DNA of 33,408 bases, taken from Mucilaginibacter xinganensis (GTDB lineage Bacteria > Bacteroidota > Bacteroidia > Sphingobacteriales > Sphingobacteriaceae). The DNA is taken from NCBI GenBank assembly GCA_026225055.1, contig JAMFSA010000111.1:1-33408 (forward strand), in the 5' to 3' direction. Of the stretch, positions 33,153 to 33,408 are shown piece after piece (within the stretch, counting starts at the first letter, position 1; the number at the start of each line of letters is the position of its first letter). Under the pieces are notes generated by a model that was not told where the DNA came from, did not search any database, and saw only the letters and a program-made list of their open reading frames with translations. The translations under genes and the position numbers were made by a program.

Positions 33153-33180
33153 CATATTCATATTGTTAATTATGTGAATA
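33153..33180. other. Right attachment site: degenerate dif-like site
   Basis: Its spacer TGTTAA (33164-33169) and following TTATG are identical to the left site, giving the shared core TGTTAATTATG. The outer arm is TTATGTGAATA, and the other arm (CATATTCATAT) matches a XerD arm poorly. One intact and one degenerate site is what XerC-first integration of phages can leave. The shared cores begin at 19195 and 33164, so they are 13,969 bp apart. Confidence 0.5.
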
Positions 33181-33301
33181 ATATTAAACATATTAATTTA
33201 AGGCTTGGGCCGATTAATTTTAATATATATCAGCCCACAATCAATTTATTTGGCATCTTTAAAATCATAACAAGCAAACATCGTTTTGTTAATGAATTAT
33301 T

Positions 33302-33408
33302 ATGCCCGAAATCACTAAACCATTAATTCCGGAAAGAAAAAAACTATTAGGCTTAGATCATTTAAGAGCGTTCGCTATCACAATTGTATTTCTATATCAT
33401 TACCAAAT
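33302..33408 (+). CDS. Acyltransferase 3 family protein (partial, N-terminus)
   Basis: The first 35 codons (MPEITKPLIPERKKLLGLD and on) end at the window edge. The motif LDHLRAFAITIVFLYHY is the opening membrane helix of the OafA/YrhL acyltransferase 3 family, integral-membrane enzymes that acylate surface polysaccharides. Probably a host gene just beyond the prophage. Truncated only by the window. Confidence 0.85.
   Translation, partial: MPEITKPLIPERKKLLGLDHLRAFAITIVFLYHYQ

Larger units (their letters stand above)
19184..33180 (+). mobile_element. Integrated FLiP-like (double jelly-roll, probable ssDNA) prophage
   Basis: About 14.0 kb bounded by two dif-like sites. It carries a gene II/X-like Rep, a candidate double jelly-roll capsid protein, multiple one-helix membrane proteins, basic arginine-rich proteins, two peptidoglycan hydrolases and a large spike, nearly all on one strand and with T-rich sense sequence. 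No terminase, portal, tail, integrase or Walker-type packaging ATPase is seen. Known relatives by architecture are Flavobacterium phage FLiP (about 9.2 kb circular ssDNA, internal lipid membrane, DJR capsid). The element is larger and is integrated. Exact ends are inferred. Confidence 0.75.
32905..33301. other. Right-end non-coding region of the prophage and attR
   Basis: About 400 nt with no gene I can support. From left to right: a long AT palindrome (32988-33014), an inverted pair GTGAT (33050-33054) and ATCAC (33067-33071), two abutting hairpins (33117-33129 and 33130-33143), the palindrome GTTAATTAAC (33144-33153) and the degenerate dif-like site (33153-33180). The last about 120 nt is AT-rich host sequence before the acyltransferase. 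It probably contains the phage replication origin and attachment region. Confidence 0.5.

Noticed and set aside
19184..33180. Tailed-phage remnant
   Set aside because: No terminase, portal, major tail, tape measure or integrase is readable, and the gene sizes do not fit.
33302..33408. Acyltransferase as phage cargo (O-antigen conversion)
   Set aside because: It lies outside the right dif-like site and follows AT-rich host-like sequence. It could still be cargo if the boundary is wrong, but current evidence favours host.

Overview
The window looks like a chromosome segment from a Bacteroidota bacterium, most likely a Sphingobacteriaceae member such as Mucilaginibacter or Pedobacter. This is inferred from promoters of the TTTG-N21-TAnnTTTG type, futalosine-pathway menaquinone genes, a fused trehalose-6-phosphate synthase/phosphatase, a PepSY-like secreted protein, moderate-to-low GC and weak Shine-Dalgarno sequences. 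It splits into about 19.2 kb of ordinary chromosome, about 14.0 kb of an integrated virus, and the first codons of a host acyltransferase at the right edge.

Chromosome, 1-19183. A SAM riboswitch with its promoter (minus strand) leads into a gene that starts at position 9 and leaves the window. Next to it is a PLP-dependent trans-sulfuration enzyme. Then come a small membrane protein, mqnE, a histidine-type phosphatase, mqnA, a short-chain dehydrogenase and a secreted PepSY-like protein. An otsA-otsB fusion converges on a GH15 glycosidase across a shared hairpin. After these lie a cold-shock protein, an MFS transporter, hemF with a small secreted protein, and gyrA followed by two secreted TPR proteins. 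Several intergenic gaps hold quasi-repeats or palindromes.

Integrated virus, about 19184-33180. Nearly all genes are on the plus strand, short, tightly packed and T-rich. The set includes a gene II/X-like rolling-circle Rep, a ~310-aa candidate double jelly-roll major capsid protein, many one-helix membrane proteins, two arginine/tyrosine-rich basic proteins, a GH24 lysozyme and an M15 peptidase that each end in a membrane helix, and an 820-aa spike with an arabinofuranosidase-like module and an SGNH hydrolase. There is no terminase, portal, tail gene, packaging ATPase or integrase. The best match to known biology is a relative of Flavobacterium phage FLiP (Finnlakeviridae: icosahedral, internal membrane, circular ssDNA, DJR capsid), here as a prophage.

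Integration. A dif-like XerCD site (19184-19211) lies just past the gyrA-operon terminator. A degenerate partner (33153-33180) shares its 6-bp spacer and inner arm. The shared cores are 13,969 bp apart, which predicts the circular genome length if these are the attachment sites. The element therefore probably uses the host XerCD machinery.

How the viral genes may work together: Rep and two small upstream genes drive replication. The capsid/membrane block (23.2-26.4 kb) builds the particle. The 26.5-30.0 kb block builds the host-recognition spike. The lysozyme, M15 peptidase and a holin-sized protein breach the envelope. Two minus-strand genes, a PD-(D/E)XK nuclease-like protein and a 57-aa membrane protein, look like accessory or lysogeny genes.
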